Origin: Woeseiaceae bacterium
Lineage (GTDB): Bacteria; Pseudomonadota; Gammaproteobacteria; Steroidobacterales; Woeseiaceae
Length of the DNA stretch: 64,000 nucleotides
Direction of reading: 5' to 3'
Assembly (NCBI GenBank): GCA_021773115.1
Contig: JAJFKS010000033.1
Location: 1-64,000 of the forward strand
Below are positions 54,354-63,435 of the stretch, piece after piece. How positions within the stretch are numbered: the stretch's first letter is position 1; each line of letters opens with the position of its first letter. The translations under genes and the position numbers were made by a program. Below the pieces are notes generated by a model. That model was not told where the DNA came from. It did no database searches and saw nothing but the letters and a program-made list of their open reading frames with translations.

Positions 54354-56032
54354 CAAAAACTCTTTTTCGTGGAAACCAGAAACTGGAGGTCTTCGATTTG
54401 AGCGTCGCCGTCCAATGGCATCGCGATATCGATGTGTGTCATGCGTCCCAAACCGGAACGGTCGTTACCAATGCGCAGGCCGAAGCCAACGTCGCGGAGG
54501 AGTTCGGAGTTGGACCGTTGCACCGGTGAGTCGCCCCAAACACGACCGACGTCGAAAAATACGGCGCCACCGACTCTGAACAGGCGCCACGGGTACCAGT
54601 CGGTGAAATAGCGCTGCTCGACCGTGAGCAACGCACGCTTGTCGCCACTCTGATATCGCAGTGGATAGCCGCGCAGACCACTGTCACCGCCTAGCTGAAG
54701 GTGTTGATCCAGGTCCAGACTCTGGCCATAGCTCGCGTTAAGGCTGACGTACAACAGGCGCTTATCCGATTGACGCTTGAAATAGCGTGCGCTGGTATCG
54801 AGCAGTAAATTCTCCACGCCAGAGCCCTCGAATCTCGCGCCGAGATCGGCTGCGAGCAACAGGGAACTGCCCTTGGAGTTTCCGAAGCCTGTCTGTGCCG
54901 ACGTGTTGAAGATCAGCGCGTCGCGATCGGATCCCGCCGCGGAAGAGGCGAAGCCGAGGCTTGCCGCCACTCGTGTACCCAGAAAGCGATCTTCGACGCG
55001 TCCAATTTGTTCGTGATTGGTGGCTTTTTCGAATTCGTCTTCAAGCAGCTCAAATCCAACGTACGGATAGAAGAATTTTCGGTTCGCAGGCACTGGCCCG
55101 GCCGCGAGCGTCGAGTCATCGAAAGCGGAAAAGTCATGCTGCTCGAATGCGAGTCCAACGACGTATCGCCTGGTATAGCGATTCTGGAGCCCATCGGACC
55201 AGCCGACGAAGAGTCTCGAGTTTTTCTCCTGGTGCCGGTATTCCGATACCCGGTCGCCTCGATCATAAAAAGATTCGACCTCATCGTTGCTCATTACCGA
55301 AATACCGTGCGACGTCCTGCTGTCCAGTGAATAGAACGGCTGTTCCAGTTGCAGGTATTGTGTTTGGCCGTCGCTGTTGTCGGCAACGTAAGCCGCCAGC
55401 GTGTACCAGCTATTGCCGAGATGCCGGTCGACGTATTTGATTGATGATGAGTCTCGGTCAACATCAGACTTGAACGCGACTTCGAGTTCTATGCCGGTGC
55501 CGAAAAGATTGGTGTCCTTAACGCCGAAAGCGGTTTTGTTGGTGCCACCGGAACGTGACACGGCGAGTTTCGGCATTAAGGTCCAGACATCGGACGTCGC
55601 AACTTCAACATCGACGACACCGTTATTGACGCTTACCGGACGCACACTCGCGCTCTGGATATAGCGATTGCCGCGTATCAGTCGCTCGGACTCCTCAAGC
55701 GCCTGCGCGGAAAGCCTGTCGCCCGGAACAAACAGCAGCTGCTGGTGAATGACCGCTGGCCGGGTTTTGATGTGCGCGCGATTGGCGAAGCGGTAAAGCG
55801 CCTTATCTTCTTCAGGATTATCGAGATCGAAGACGTTGTTGTTGGCTATCCGAACCTGCCCAATGACAGCCCCGCTGGACTCGAGCATCCTGATATCGAG
55901 TGGGTTTGGCGTTTCTCCAAAAGGCGCGGTCGTCACGGTTGCGGCGCTGAGTTCGGCCGAATAGGCCGTTGCAGCGAAAAGCACCATGGCCGCTGCCACT
56001 ATAATTCTTATTAAACTCAAGCACTTGAACAT
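54353..56032 (-). CDS. Omp85-superfamily outer-membrane protein (BamA/TamA-like)
   Basis: 559 residues from ATG 56032 (GGGAGAGA at about 9 bp); a TTG at 56041 is also open. A signal peptide ends near Tyr-Ser-Ala-Glu. A POTRA-like segment (about 75-160; LRF-like RFANRAHIKTRPAVIHQQLLFVPGDRLSAQALEESERLIRGNRYIQSASV) precedes a barrel (about 175-559) with GGDSGLRGYPLRYQSGDKRALLTVEQRYF, the family loop-6 RGY/RGF motif, and an aromatic Phe end. With only one clear POTRA it is not BamA itself. It probably inserts or moves a specific protein or lipid, and is translationally coupled to the LtaS-like gene. Confidence 0.87.
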   Translation of the reverse strand: MFKCLSLIRIIVAAAMVLFAATAYSAELSAATVTTAPFGETPNPLDIRMLESSGAVIGQVRIANNNVFDLDNPEEDKALYRFANRAHIKTRPAVIHQQLLFVPGDRLSAQALEESERLIRGNRYIQSASVRPVSVNNGVVDVEVATSDVWTLMPKLAVSRSGGTNKTAFGVKDTNLFGTGIELEVAFKSDVDRDSSSIKYVDRHLGNSWYTLAAYVADNSDGQTQYLQLEQPFYSLDSRTSHGISVMSNDEVESFYDRGDRVSEYRHQEKNSRLFVGWSDGLQNRYTRRYVVGLAFEQHDFSAFDDSTLAAGPVPANRKFFYPYVGFELLEDEFEKATNHEQIGRVEDRFLGTRVAASLGFASSAAGSDRDALIFNTSAQTGFGNSKGSSLLLAADLGARFEGSGVENLLLDTSARYFKRQSDKRLLYVSLNASYGQSLDLDQHLQLGGDSGLRGYPLRYQSGDKRALLTVEQRYFTDWYPWRLFRVGGAVFFDVGRVWGDSPVQRSNSELLRDVGFGLRIGNDRSGLGRMTHIDIAMPLDGDAQIEDLQFLVSTKKSF

Positions 56033-56137
56033 CTCGACCAATCTCTCCCAGGTCGGGCGCGTGTGCGCCGGAAATCCAATGTGCTTGTTGGAGATGGTTT
56101 GGTGATTAATCCTTCGCGCTTGAGACGGGAAGTCTCC

Positions 56138-57691
56138 TTAGTGGCTGATAAGCGACGCCCGAATACTGTCGATTTGGGACCTCAACAGCGGCGGGGCTTT
56201 GCCGAGGCAGTGTTTCTCGCGAGGACAGTTGCTGCTTCGCTGGCAGATGATAATTGCATGTTTGCTCGCGCCCTCCGAAACCCAGCCGATATTGAGGATC
56301 TTGCCAATGCTTTCGAGTTGCCTGCGCGCCTGTTCGGGGATAGGACCCGCGCCGCCACTCTTGTTGCAACTGCGCTCGATCATGTCGATCGTTTCATTAG
56401 GATTTACGTTTTGCGATATCAATGCTGGCGCGAGGTCAACACCCGCGCACAGGACATGCGGGTTGCCGGCGGCATCTTTGCTCCGCACGGACTCACAACA
56501 ATAGAGCCGCTTGTCGTCACCGCTTCTAAGGACAGAAATTTGTGCCGATGGTTTCGACGAGCGGGAATTAAGCATGCGAAATACGGCCCAGTGCTGGCAC
56601 GGGTCCGTCACGAGCGTCATGTTTCCCCACGGCAGTGGAATGCCATTGCCGCGATAAACTGCCCGAAGATTGCCCGGTGGATAGGCGTCAAAGTAATGCC
56701 AGTGCGGATAGGGAGACACACTCGGCATGCGGCGCATGATGAGCGTTCGCGTGAGTTCGATCTTGTCGGCAGAGTCGATCGCATAGGAATGCTTGCTGAG
56801 GAATTGTCGCAGTGGTGCCTTGGGTGCCAGCAGGGCCGCTGCGAAATAGCTACATTCGAAGTCGCGCCAGGCGTACAGGATATCCTTGGCATCAAAATTT
56901 GCGGAATCCGAATCGTGACGACGCCCCGAAACCCTACCGCCGGACACCTGGGGCGCACGCGCGCCATCACCATCGTGAAGGACCTTGTGCGCAATGTGAT
57001 TGGCAAGATCATATTTGAGCCGGGCGGGATTGCCCTCGAGCTCCCGGTTCAGGTAGACGGTGGACGGCGCATCGAAAAACGAGCGAACCAGCGTATTCAG
57101 GGGTTTCTCGCTTTCACCTTTATCCTTAAACACAGAATTTTCAAACCATTTGATTTTGAGTCCGAGGTGCTTCGCGAATTCGAACACATTGTCTGTTCGT
57201 AACGGGAACAGTTTTTTGCCGACACTCTCGGCGGCCCGTTCGAGGTCGGGAAAAGCGTTGTGGTTGGATTCCTGGTGAGCGCGAATCAATAAGTGAGCAA
57301 ACTGGCGCCCGGTGGTACCGGTCTGTGCGAGCAACTCGGGAATTGCAAGCTGTAGCAAAGACTCCGAAAACAGAAAGCCCGGCTCGAGCGGCATACCGGC
57401 AATTGCTGCAAGCGGTGCGGTATCGATTTCCTCCTCTTGAAGCGAATCGTCGAAGAACCAGTCCAGTTCCTTCTGAAAGATTTCGGCAATGATTTTGATC
57501 AATGCCTCGGATGGGACACGTTTGCCATTTTCAATCATCGATAGATAAGAAACCGACGGTGCCGCACTGGCATCAATCTGGATACAGCGGACGGATAAAT
57601 CCTCGAGGGTCAGTCGATTGCGTTTTCTGAGGCTCTTTATCTTGGTACCCAGGAAGTGAGCCTTGCGCCGCAGCCCCGATGGATTCGCCAT
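56138..57691 (-). CDS. XRE-type regulator of the ScfR/RamB family, probable aceA regulator
   Basis: 517 residues. An N-terminal helix-turn-helix (about 12-70; LRKRNRLTLEDLSVRCIQI..SVSYLSMIENGKRVPSEALI), an IrrE/ImmA-like middle domain (about 165-320) where the usual HExxH is HIAHKVLH, and a Cys-rich C-terminal region (CCE, VLC, SCN, ICQRSSNCPREKHC). This architecture is used by short-chain fatty acyl-CoA-responsive regulators of the glyoxylate and methylcitrate pathways. It is divergent from isocitrate lyase; three spaced repeats lie between. The broken HExxH indicates a sensor rather than a protease. Confidence 0.87.
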   Translation of the reverse strand: MANPSGLRRKAHFLGTKIKSLRKRNRLTLEDLSVRCIQIDASAAPSVSYLSMIENGKRVPSEALIKIIAEIFQKELDWFFDDSLQEEEIDTAPLAAIAGMPLEPGFLFSESLLQLAIPELLAQTGTTGRQFAHLLIRAHQESNHNAFPDLERAAESVGKKLFPLRTDNVFEFAKHLGLKIKWFENSVFKDKGESEKPLNTLVRSFFDAPSTVYLNRELEGNPARLKYDLANHIAHKVLHDGDGARAPQVSGGRVSGRRHDSDSANFDAKDILYAWRDFECSYFAAALLAPKAPLRQFLSKHSYAIDSADKIELTRTLIMRRMPSVSPYPHWHYFDAYPPGNLRAVYRGNGIPLPWGNMTLVTDPCQHWAVFRMLNSRSSKPSAQISVLRSGDDKRLYCCESVRSKDAAGNPHVLCAGVDLAPALISQNVNPNETIDMIERSCNKSGGAGPIPEQARRQLESIGKILNIGWVSEGASKHAIIICQRSSNCPREKHCLGKAPPLLRSQIDSIRASLISH

Positions 57692-57704
57692 AATCTATGC
57701 CTTT

Positions 57705-57740
57705 GTGAAATTTACACTGTGAAGTTTTCTTTGTGAAATT
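57705..57740. promoter_or_regulatory. Triple GTGAARTT direct repeat, candidate ScfR-type operator
   Basis: GTGAAATT (57705), GTGAAGTT (57719) and GTGAAATT (57733) are spaced exactly 14 bp apart in the 106-bp gap between the divergent regulator and aceA genes. The first and last extend to TTTGTGAAATT. A -10-like TAGTAT/TATAGA element lies at about 57757-57766, right of the repeats. Array and position fit an auto- and cross-regulatory site. Confidence 0.6.
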
Positions 57741-57797
57741 CGTCTAAATTTACTCGTAGTATAGACCTCGACGAAACGAATTTCTGGAGATATCAGC

Positions 57798-59078
57798 ATG
57801 TCGCAATCCGAGCAGATGAATAAACTCAAAGCGGAATGGGCGGACAGCCCGCGGTGGAATGGCGTCACCCGGAACTACAGCGCCGAGGATGTCGTCAAGT
57901 TGCGCGGCTCGGTGCAGATTGAACACACACTGGCCCGCCGGGGTAGTGAGAAATTCTGGCGGTTGATCAATCAGGGCGAGCCTGTTTGTGGTCTTGGTGC
58001 GCTGACTGGCAACCAGGCGATCCAGGAAGTTCAGGCCGGTCTCAAAGTCATTTACTGTTCCGGATGGCAAGTGGCCGGCGACGGCAACAGTGCAGGAGAA
58101 ATGTACCCCGACCAGAGCCTGTACCCTGTTGACTCGGTGCCGAAGATGGTTGAGCGTATCAATAACTCGTTTATTCGTACCGATGAAATTTATGCACTGA
58201 ACGGGGATGACAGCATCGACTGGTTCGCGCCGATTATTGCCGATGCGGAAGCGGGTTTCGGCGGCAATCTGAATGCCTTTGAGCTGATGAAGAGCATGAT
58301 TCGCGCGGGTGCTGCCGGCGTGCATTTTGAGGATCAATTGTCGTCCGCAAAAAAATGCGGCCACATGGGTGGCAAGGTACTCGTACCGACCAATGAAGCG
58401 GTCGCCAAACTGAATGCAGCAAGGCTCGCGGCTGATGTTTGTGGCGTACCCACGGTCCTGATCGCCCGCACTGATGCGGATGCGGCGAACTTGATCACAT
58501 CGGACTCGGATCCGTATGACCACGCCTTCATAAGCGGCGAACGCACGACGGAAGGCTTCTACCGCACCAATAGCGGGCTGGACCAGGCGATCGCACGCGG
58601 CCTCGCATATGCGCCGTACGCTGACCTGCTCTGGTGTGAAACCTCGAAACCCGATCTCGCCCAGGCGAAACGATTTGCCGACGCGATTCATGAACGGTTT
58701 CCGGACCAGCTGCTTGCTTACAATTGTTCGCCCTCTTTCAACTGGCAGGCGAATCTCGACGACGCGACGATGAAAACCTTTCGCGAGGAACTCGGCAAGA
58801 TGGGCTATAAGTTTCAGTTCATCACGCTGGCTGGCTGGCATGCGCTGAACTCCAGCATGTTTAATCTTTCACGTGCTTATAAAGAAGAAGGCATGTACGC
58901 CTATTCGCAGCTTCAGCAAAAAGAATTTGCCGACGAAGCTTTTGGCTTTCGAGCGGCCAAGCACCAGTCGTTTGTTGGTGCCGGGTATTTCGACGCGGTG
59001 CAAAACACGATCATGGGTGGCCTGTCATCCACCAACGCGTTGGCTGGAAGCACAGAAGAAGAACAATTTGTAGCCTGA
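57798..59078 (+). CDS. aceA: Isocitrate lyase
   Basis: 426 residues, GGAGA at a good distance from the ATG. The active-site loop KKCGHMGGK holds the catalytic C187; [21 protein letters not shown] and NCSPSFNW are conserved blocks. It splits isocitrate to glyoxylate and succinate, the first step of the glyoxylate shunt for growth on acetate or fatty acids. Length matches the short bacterial type. Malate synthase is not recognised in the window. Likely controlled by the divergent ScfR-like regulator through the repeats at 57705-57740. Confidence 0.96.
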   Translation: MSQSEQMNKLKAEWADSPRWNGVTRNYSAEDVVKLRGSVQIEHTLARRGSEKFWRLINQGEPVCGLGALTGNQAIQEVQAGLKVIYCSGWQVAGDGNSAGEMYPDQSLYPVDSVPKMVERINNSFIRTDEIYALNGDDSIDWFAPIIADAEAGFGGNLNAFELMKSMIRAGAAGVHFEDQLSSAKKCGHMGGKVLVPTNEAVAKLNAARLAADVCGVPTVLIARTDADAANLITSDSDPYDHAFISGERTTEGFYRTNSGLDQAIARGLAYAPYADLLWCETSKPDLAQAKRFADAIHERFPDQLLAYNCSPSFNWQANLDDATMKTFREELGKMGYKFQFITLAGWHALNSSMFNLSRAYKEEGMYAYSQLQQKEFADEAFGFRAAKHQSFVGAGYFDAVQNTIMGGLSSTNALAGSTEEEQFVA

Positions 59079-59103
59079 AACTTTCGAAATTGGAGCATCC
59101 AAT

Positions 59104-59571
59104 ATGAACGTCACAGCACTTAATCATGATCAGCAAGGATCGAAGACGCATGCGCCCTACCGTAAGGAGTTATTTGCAACGGCCAATGACCGGCATATAT
59201 CTTTTCTGGACGAGGCGGTTCCACTTCGCGGTGCGAGTCATGCGGATGTTGTGCGCTACAGCGTCGAGGTCCCGCTGCGATATGCCGAGTGCTATGGCGT
59301 TCTCGGCGACGGACGCAAGGTTCCGCTTGCCGACAAACGGCTGTTCGTCGCGTGGTCACGTCGTGAGTCGCTTTGTTCACTATTGTTTGAGGCGCGCGGC
59401 ATGCGAATCGAAACTCGCATTGATCCGTCCGACCAGTCCGCATGCGACGCTCCGGGCAATATTGCCGGCATTGATATTCAATCGATTCGCACGGACTCGG
59501 ACGCCAGGCCACGCAATTTGAACATTCGCGGGCGGCAATTTATCGCACGGGATGGCGCCGTATTCGGCTAG
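59104..59571 (+). CDS. Unknown 155-residue protein downstream of aceA
   Basis: I do not recognise this protein. It begins 25 bp after aceA with GGAG before the ATG, so it is likely in the same transcript. It is cytoplasmic, with no signal or membrane segment, and is rich in Arg and Asp. A VVRYSVEVPLRYAECYGVLGDGRKVPLADKRLFVAW block in the middle looks like a small beta-sandwich; the C-terminal 40 residues look disordered. It overlaps the end of the convergent MarR gene by 4 bp. It could support aceA, but no evidence says how. Confidence 0.62.
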   Translation: MNVTALNHDQQGSKTHAPYRKELFATANDRHISFLDEAVPLRGASHADVVRYSVEVPLRYAECYGVLGDGRKVPLADKRLFVAWSRRESLCSLLFEARGMRIETRIDPSDQSACDAPGNIAGIDIQSIRTDSDARPRNLNIRGRQFIARDGAVFG

Positions 59572-60056
59572 TCGTTTGACAGCACAATTTTGCGCAATAG
59601 GGTGGCCAGCTGTTTGCGTTCCCTGGCACCGATCCCGCTGAGACCTGCATCGGCCGCCTCAAGGCGCAGCTGTATCGCCTTGTTGATCATGGCCCGACCG
59701 AGCGGCGTCAGTAAAACGCTCACACTGCGGCGGTCATTCTCGTCCCGCTGTCGCTTGACGATGCCGCGCTCTTCCAGCCTGTCGATGCGATTCGTCATCG
59801 CGCCGCTGCTCATTCCCGTCTCTGTTGCAAGCCGGGTTGCGGGCAGCGCAAACGGCGTGCCCTGGCGCCGCAATGCGGACATAACGTCATATTCGAAGAC
59901 CTCCAGATCCAGCGGCTCCAACGCGGTCGCGGCTTGCCGGAGGAACGACTTGTAGAGTGACATTACCCGGATAACGACGCCAAGACTGGCCGTATCGAGC
60001 TCCGGCCGCTCTTCTGACCATTGCTCCAGAATCTCGTCGACAGCGTCCATTTTCAT
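59568..60056 (-). CDS. MarR-family transcriptional regulator
   Basis: 162 residues. A winged helix (about 60-125; FEYDVMSALRRQGTPFALPATRLATETGMSSGAMTNRIDRLEERGIVKRQRDENDRRSVSVLLTP) has the family wing DENDRRSVSV, with dimerisation helices at both ends. MarR proteins bind short palindromes and are released by small phenolic or oxidant ligands. Divergent from the small acidic protein; a TCAA-N5-TTGA palindrome overlaps a promoter-like -35 in the gap. Confidence 0.92.
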   Translation of the reverse strand: MKMDAVDEILEQWSEERPELDTASLGVVIRVMSLYKSFLRQAATALEPLDLEVFEYDVMSALRRQGTPFALPATRLATETGMSSGAMTNRIDRLEERGIVKRQRDENDRRSVSVLLTPLGRAMINKAIQLRLEAADAGLSGIGARERKQLATLLRKIVLSND

Positions 60057-60083
60057 GCCTTTCCCTTATCCATTATTTTTATA

Positions 60084-60098
60084 TCAAATTACTTGACA
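60084..60098 (+). promoter_or_regulatory. Candidate MarR operator overlapping a -35 element
   Basis: TCAAATTACTTGA (60084-60096) is an imperfect palindrome with TCAA/TTGA ends, and its right end begins the -35-like TTGACA (60093-60098). A weak -10-like ATACTT follows at about 17 bp spacing. Binding of the adjacent MarR protein would block this promoter, which reads toward the small acidic protein gene. Confidence 0.5.
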
Positions 60099-60201
60099 TC
60101 GAATCATTTTGTCAGATACTTCGACCTGTATCACCCGCCCGAATCCAGACAAGGCCCGGGCAAGCCACGCACCTGACTCTATATGAGAGGAGTAACAAAC
60201 G

Positions 60202-60423
60202 ATGCGACCGTTACACGAGGAATTTGAGGATTTCGGATTTGAAGACAATTCTGCCGTCCGACGAATCATACGTGAACAACGACGTGAAGAACGTCACATG
60301 TCATCTCGCCGCTTTGCCGGACCTAACGATGATGAATGGGACGACTTCGACGATGATGACGACTATTCAGATTACGACGACGACGAATTCGACAGCTATT
60401 CCGGGACCGAAGTCGATCACTAG
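60202..60423 (+). CDS. Small acidic protein
   Basis: 73 residues. GAGAGGAG lies upstream of the ATG. A basic middle section (VRRIIREQRREERHMSSRR) is followed by a highly acidic Asp/Tyr/Glu-rich tail. No signal or membrane segment. I do not recognise a family with confidence; a role in binding nucleic acid, a basic protein or divalent ions is possible but unsupported. It stands alone, bounded by a promoter-like region and a strong hairpin, so it is a real transcription unit rather than a chance frame. Confidence 0.7.
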   Translation: MRPLHEEFEDFGFEDNSAVRRIIREQRREERHMSSRRFAGPNDDEWDDFDDDDDYSDYDDDEFDSYSGTEVDH

Positions 60424-60449
60424 TCGGGTCACTGTTTAGCGTTACCTAC

Positions 60450-60481
60450 CTCCCCGTGCGGTCCTGCGGCCGTACGGGGAG
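60450..60481 (+). terminator. Strong hairpin after the small acidic protein gene
   Basis: A 12-bp stem (CTCCCCGTGCGG with CCGTACGGGGAG, one G-T pair) and an 8-nt loop, 26 bp past the stop. No T run follows, so it is a probable intrinsic or transcript-stabilising hairpin rather than a perfect terminator. Confidence 0.6.
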
Positions 60482-60558
60482 CTTCCAATTGGCGGTTTGA
60501 GACGACACCTTCCGTATTGAGGACCAGCCTGATCGCCGATTCCCGCAAGCTCGATAGG

Positions 60559-62700
60559 CTATTCCAATTCAGGCCTGCTTCCCGGCCAGCCACTTCGCAA
60601 ATTCAGATCGCGCTGCGGGAACGGAATTTCAATACCGTAGTCTTTTAGTTTTGTCTCAAGCGCCCACAGGTAGGCAGCTTTCGTTCTTGTCGGACGACGT
60701 GCGCCCTGCCGGTTCACCCACACCAGCAACAGGAAGTTCAGGCTGCTGTCACCGAATTCGACCAGCCACACATCCGGCTCACGACCCTTCATATTGGTGA
60801 GTGTGTACGATACTTCCGCCGCCGCTTCCTGAGCCGCCTTCTTAACCAGCTCCTTGTCGCTTCCATAAGCGACGCCGAACGGAATTCGGACTCTCAATAT
60901 GCGTTCGCCGAGCGTCCAGTTGGTCAGTCGGGTAGTAACGAATTCCGAGTTCGGCACAACGATGTCGATATTGTCATTGGTGTTGATCAGGGTACTGCGA
61001 ACATTAATCGCTTTTACGGTACCGGTCAGGCCTGTATCGAGTTCGATGTAGTCACCAACACGCAGCGTATGTTCGAACAGGATGATCAAACCCGATACAA
61101 AGTTGCTAACGATCGACTGCAGGCCAAAACCCATACCGACGCCGAGCGCGCCAGCAATTAAAGCAAGGTTGCTGAAGTCGAGCCCGATACTCGACAGCGC
61201 AATAATCATTGCGATGATGACGATCGAGTAGTGTGTCAGACGTCCGACCGTATACAGGGAGGCCTGCGTGCCATCGGACTCTTTTCGGCTGACTCGCCAT
61301 ATCGCGTGACGAATACCGCGTGACAACAAGAAAGCGATGATCAGGATGATGATTACCCTGAGAATGTCTCTACCCGTGACGGGAGCATCGCCGATGTCGA
61401 ACAGACTCGTGTCGGCCAGACTCGTCACTCTTTGCGAAAATAATTTCAGGTTCCTGCCAATACCGGTGAACCATGAGCTCAACGCACCTGAGTAAACCGC
61501 GACGGCGTGGTCGACTACCCGGCTTACCAAAGTCAGGTCGGCCGCCGCATCGCGCAGATCGGCAATTTGATTCAGGTTGCCCTGAGCCGTTCCGAGCCTT
61601 TGGTCCAGCAACCGTCGCGCAGCTCGATCCAATGCGTCGCGAGACGCGGTCTGAATCGAAAGCAATTCGTCCTCAGTATCGCGCTGCCAATTCGGCGCCC
61701 GCTGATAAGTGATTCGCAGCAGCTCCGACCACTCGAGGGCATCCTCCTGCACACGGTCCAGGTCCGGTGACGCCGAGATCTGTATATCCGTCCACCAGCG
61801 CCGGGCTTGCAACACAGCCAATGCCAGCTCGTTCAGCGCGAGCGTGACTTCCGCATCGACAAGTTTCTGCTGTTGTAGCCGCTGCTCAGAGCGGCCGATC
61901 GCGGTTTCAAGATCGAGCCCGGTTGCAGCCAGTTCAGCGGCACGCAATTTGTCGTGATACTCGACAACCCGCAATTCCTGTTCTGCGATCAATTCTGTCA
62001 GTTTTTCGAGGTTGGCCGTCTCCGGCGTCGTGGCGAGCCTTTGCGCCGCGTAGTCGACGCGAGCTGCCATCGCATCGGCATACGCATCGGCGCGATCATA
62101 GCGAAGACTCAAAAGTTTCAGGCGCCGTGCCGCAATCGCCTGGGCCGAGCGGTCGTGCATCAATCGCAACCCGGCCAGGATTTTTTCGTCGCCGGTGGCC
62201 GCATTCAGGTAGTTCTTGAAAGTCAGATCGCGTCGGCGTGTCGTACCCGCCAGAATACGTTGCTCGCGTTCAACCTCAACGAGCTCCCGCTCGGCCTCGG
62301 CACTCGCCTCCCGAGATTCAGCAGCGATTTCAAGCAGCTCGTCAATGGAATAAATGAGCGCCGGTTCCGGCAATTCCTGCGGCTCGAGCTGCGGCTCGTT
62401 CAGTAAGGCGCGATAGGCTGTGATGTTGTCCTGGATTGCGGCATGAATCGACTGACCGACCGCCTGGTTCGACACCTTCAGTTTAGCGACCTGGCCACCG
62501 ACCTCCGTAAGATAGGTGTCTATTCTTTGTGCAGCACCGTCGCCGGTCTGGTCGAAATAGGCCCACCAGTTGGTTTCCAGCGACAGCAGGTTGGGTGCCT
62601 TGGGCGACGCGGCCTTCTCGCCATCCTGGGCAAAAGCGCTCACGGCAAAAAAGATGCCGAGAATCAACGCGATTGAACGCATTTTGAATAGGCCTTTCAT
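60559..62700 (-). CDS. MscS-family mechanosensitive ion channel with large periplasmic domain
   Basis: 713 residues; ATG 62700, with ATG 62682 also possible. A signal peptide ends at Ala-Phe-Ala-Gln. A coiled-coil-rich periplasmic region (about 25-420) precedes three or more membrane helices (about 440-560). The pore helix and MscS core follow (LALIAGALGVGMGFGLQSIVSNFVSGLIILFEHTLRVGDYIEL), then the C-terminal soluble cage. This is the MscK/YbiO/YjeP type. Opens on membrane tension to release solutes. Confidence 0.93.
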   Translation of the reverse strand: MKGLFKMRSIALILGIFFAVSAFAQDGEKAASPKAPNLLSLETNWWAYFDQTGDGAAQRIDTYLTEVGGQVAKLKVSNQAVGQSIHAAIQDNITAYRALLNEPQLEPQELPEPALIYSIDELLEIAAESREASAEAERELVEVEREQRILAGTTRRRDLTFKNYLNAATGDEKILAGLRLMHDRSAQAIAARRLKLLSLRYDRADAYADAMAARVDYAAQRLATTPETANLEKLTELIAEQELRVVEYHDKLRAAELAATGLDLETAIGRSEQRLQQQKLVDAEVTLALNELALAVLQARRWWTDIQISASPDLDRVQEDALEWSELLRITYQRAPNWQRDTEDELLSIQTASRDALDRAARRLLDQRLGTAQGNLNQIADLRDAAADLTLVSRVVDHAVAVYSGALSSWFTGIGRNLKLFSQRVTSLADTSLFDIGDAPVTGRDILRVIIILIIAFLLSRGIRHAIWRVSRKESDGTQASLYTVGRLTHYSIVIIAMIIALSSIGLDFSNLALIAGALGVGMGFGLQSIVSNFVSGLIILFEHTLRVGDYIELDTGLTGTVKAINVRSTLINTNDNIDIVVPNSEFVTTRLTNWTLGERILRVRIPFGVAYGSDKELVKKAAQEAAAEVSYTLTNMKGREPDVWLVEFGDSSLNFLLLVWVNRQGARRPTRTKAAYLWALETKLKDYGIEIPFPQRDLNLRSGWPGSRPELE

Positions 62701-62765
62701 TGCTGGTGAGGATACTGCATATCGAGGGTATCCGCTGCACAGCGTCGCGTTAAGCAGCGCAGAAT

Positions 62766-63224
62766 CTACAAGTGATCCAGTGGCAGAGCCGTCGTGTACT
62801 TGATCGTCTCCATACTGAAACTCGAGCTGACATCGTAGAGATCAATGTTGGCGATCATTTTCTTGTACATCTCATCATAACTGCGCATGTCCGGAACGAC
62901 CGCTCGCATCAGGTAATCAATATCACCGCTGAGTCTGTGCACTTCCATGACATTGGGCATCGACGAGACCATTTTGTAGAAGCGATTGAACCAGTCCGCC
63001 GTATGTTCGTGTGTCCGGACAGCGGAGTAAACGGTCAGGTCAAGACCCAGCTTCTCCTGATTCAACAGCGTGACGCGCGCACCAACGATGCCCTTCTCCT
63101 CCAGGATCTGGATGCGACGCCAGCAGGCAGACTTTGACAAACCCACCTCGTCGGCCAGCTCGGCAACTGTCTGAGTCGCATTGCCCTGCAGGGCCGCCAG
63201 AATTAATTTGTCCTTTTTATCCAT
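62766..63224 (-). CDS. Lrp/AsnC-family transcriptional regulator (second)
   Basis: 152 residues from ATG 63224, which has GGAGG at 7 bp; a Met four codons earlier is too close to that site. Helix-turn-helix about 2-50 (VAELADEVGLSKSACWRRIQILEEKGI) and a RAM domain about 65-145 (VMEVHRLSGDIDYLMRAVVPDMRSYDEMYKKM). Not close to the Lrp at 24.5 kb in its ligand region. A TTTGTTCG/CGAACAAA inverted repeat upstream may be its own site. It is divergent from norC, so it may also affect it. Confidence 0.9.
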   Translation of the reverse strand: MDKKDKLILAALQGNATQTVAELADEVGLSKSACWRRIQILEEKGIVGARVTLLNQEKLGLDLTVYSAVRTHEHTADWFNRFYKMVSSMPNVMEVHRLSGDIDYLMRAVVPDMRSYDEMYKKMIANIDLYDVSSSFSMETIKYTTALPLDHL

Positions 63225-63235
63225 TATTACCTCCA

Positions 63236-63269
63236 TTTGTTCGATAATTATGTATTTTTACCGAACAAA
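63236..63269. promoter_or_regulatory. Inverted repeat upstream of the second Lrp gene
   Basis: TTTGTTCG (63236-63243) and CGAACAAA (63262-63269) are perfect 8-bp arms around an 18-bp AT-rich spacer, immediately before the Lrp start. AT-rich inverted repeats are typical Lrp sites; autoregulation is the likely role. Confidence 0.55.
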
Positions 63270-63435
63270 AGTCGATTTTCTTTGATTCTAACAGAACTTT
63301 TGCGACCTTGTTCCGTAGCTAATTGCGTACAATGATGACTTTGTTTTCGATCGCGGCGCGCCCGCCCTGGGGGACGGCACCATCAACAAACGAAGCATTT
63401 TTGGCACACTCTGCGTTGCCTTTGTCATTTACTCG

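Noticed and set aside
56063..57202. A 379-codon open frame on the plus strand opposite the ScfR-like gene
   Set aside because: The opposite strand has clear helix-turn-helix and family architecture; the plus frame has no motif, signal or ribosome-binding site.
57750..58841. A 363-codon open frame on the minus strand opposite aceA
   Set aside because: It lies wholly within isocitrate lyase, whose active site and length are intact. No ribosome-binding site or recognisable domain; GC-rich codon bias leaves the opposite frame open.
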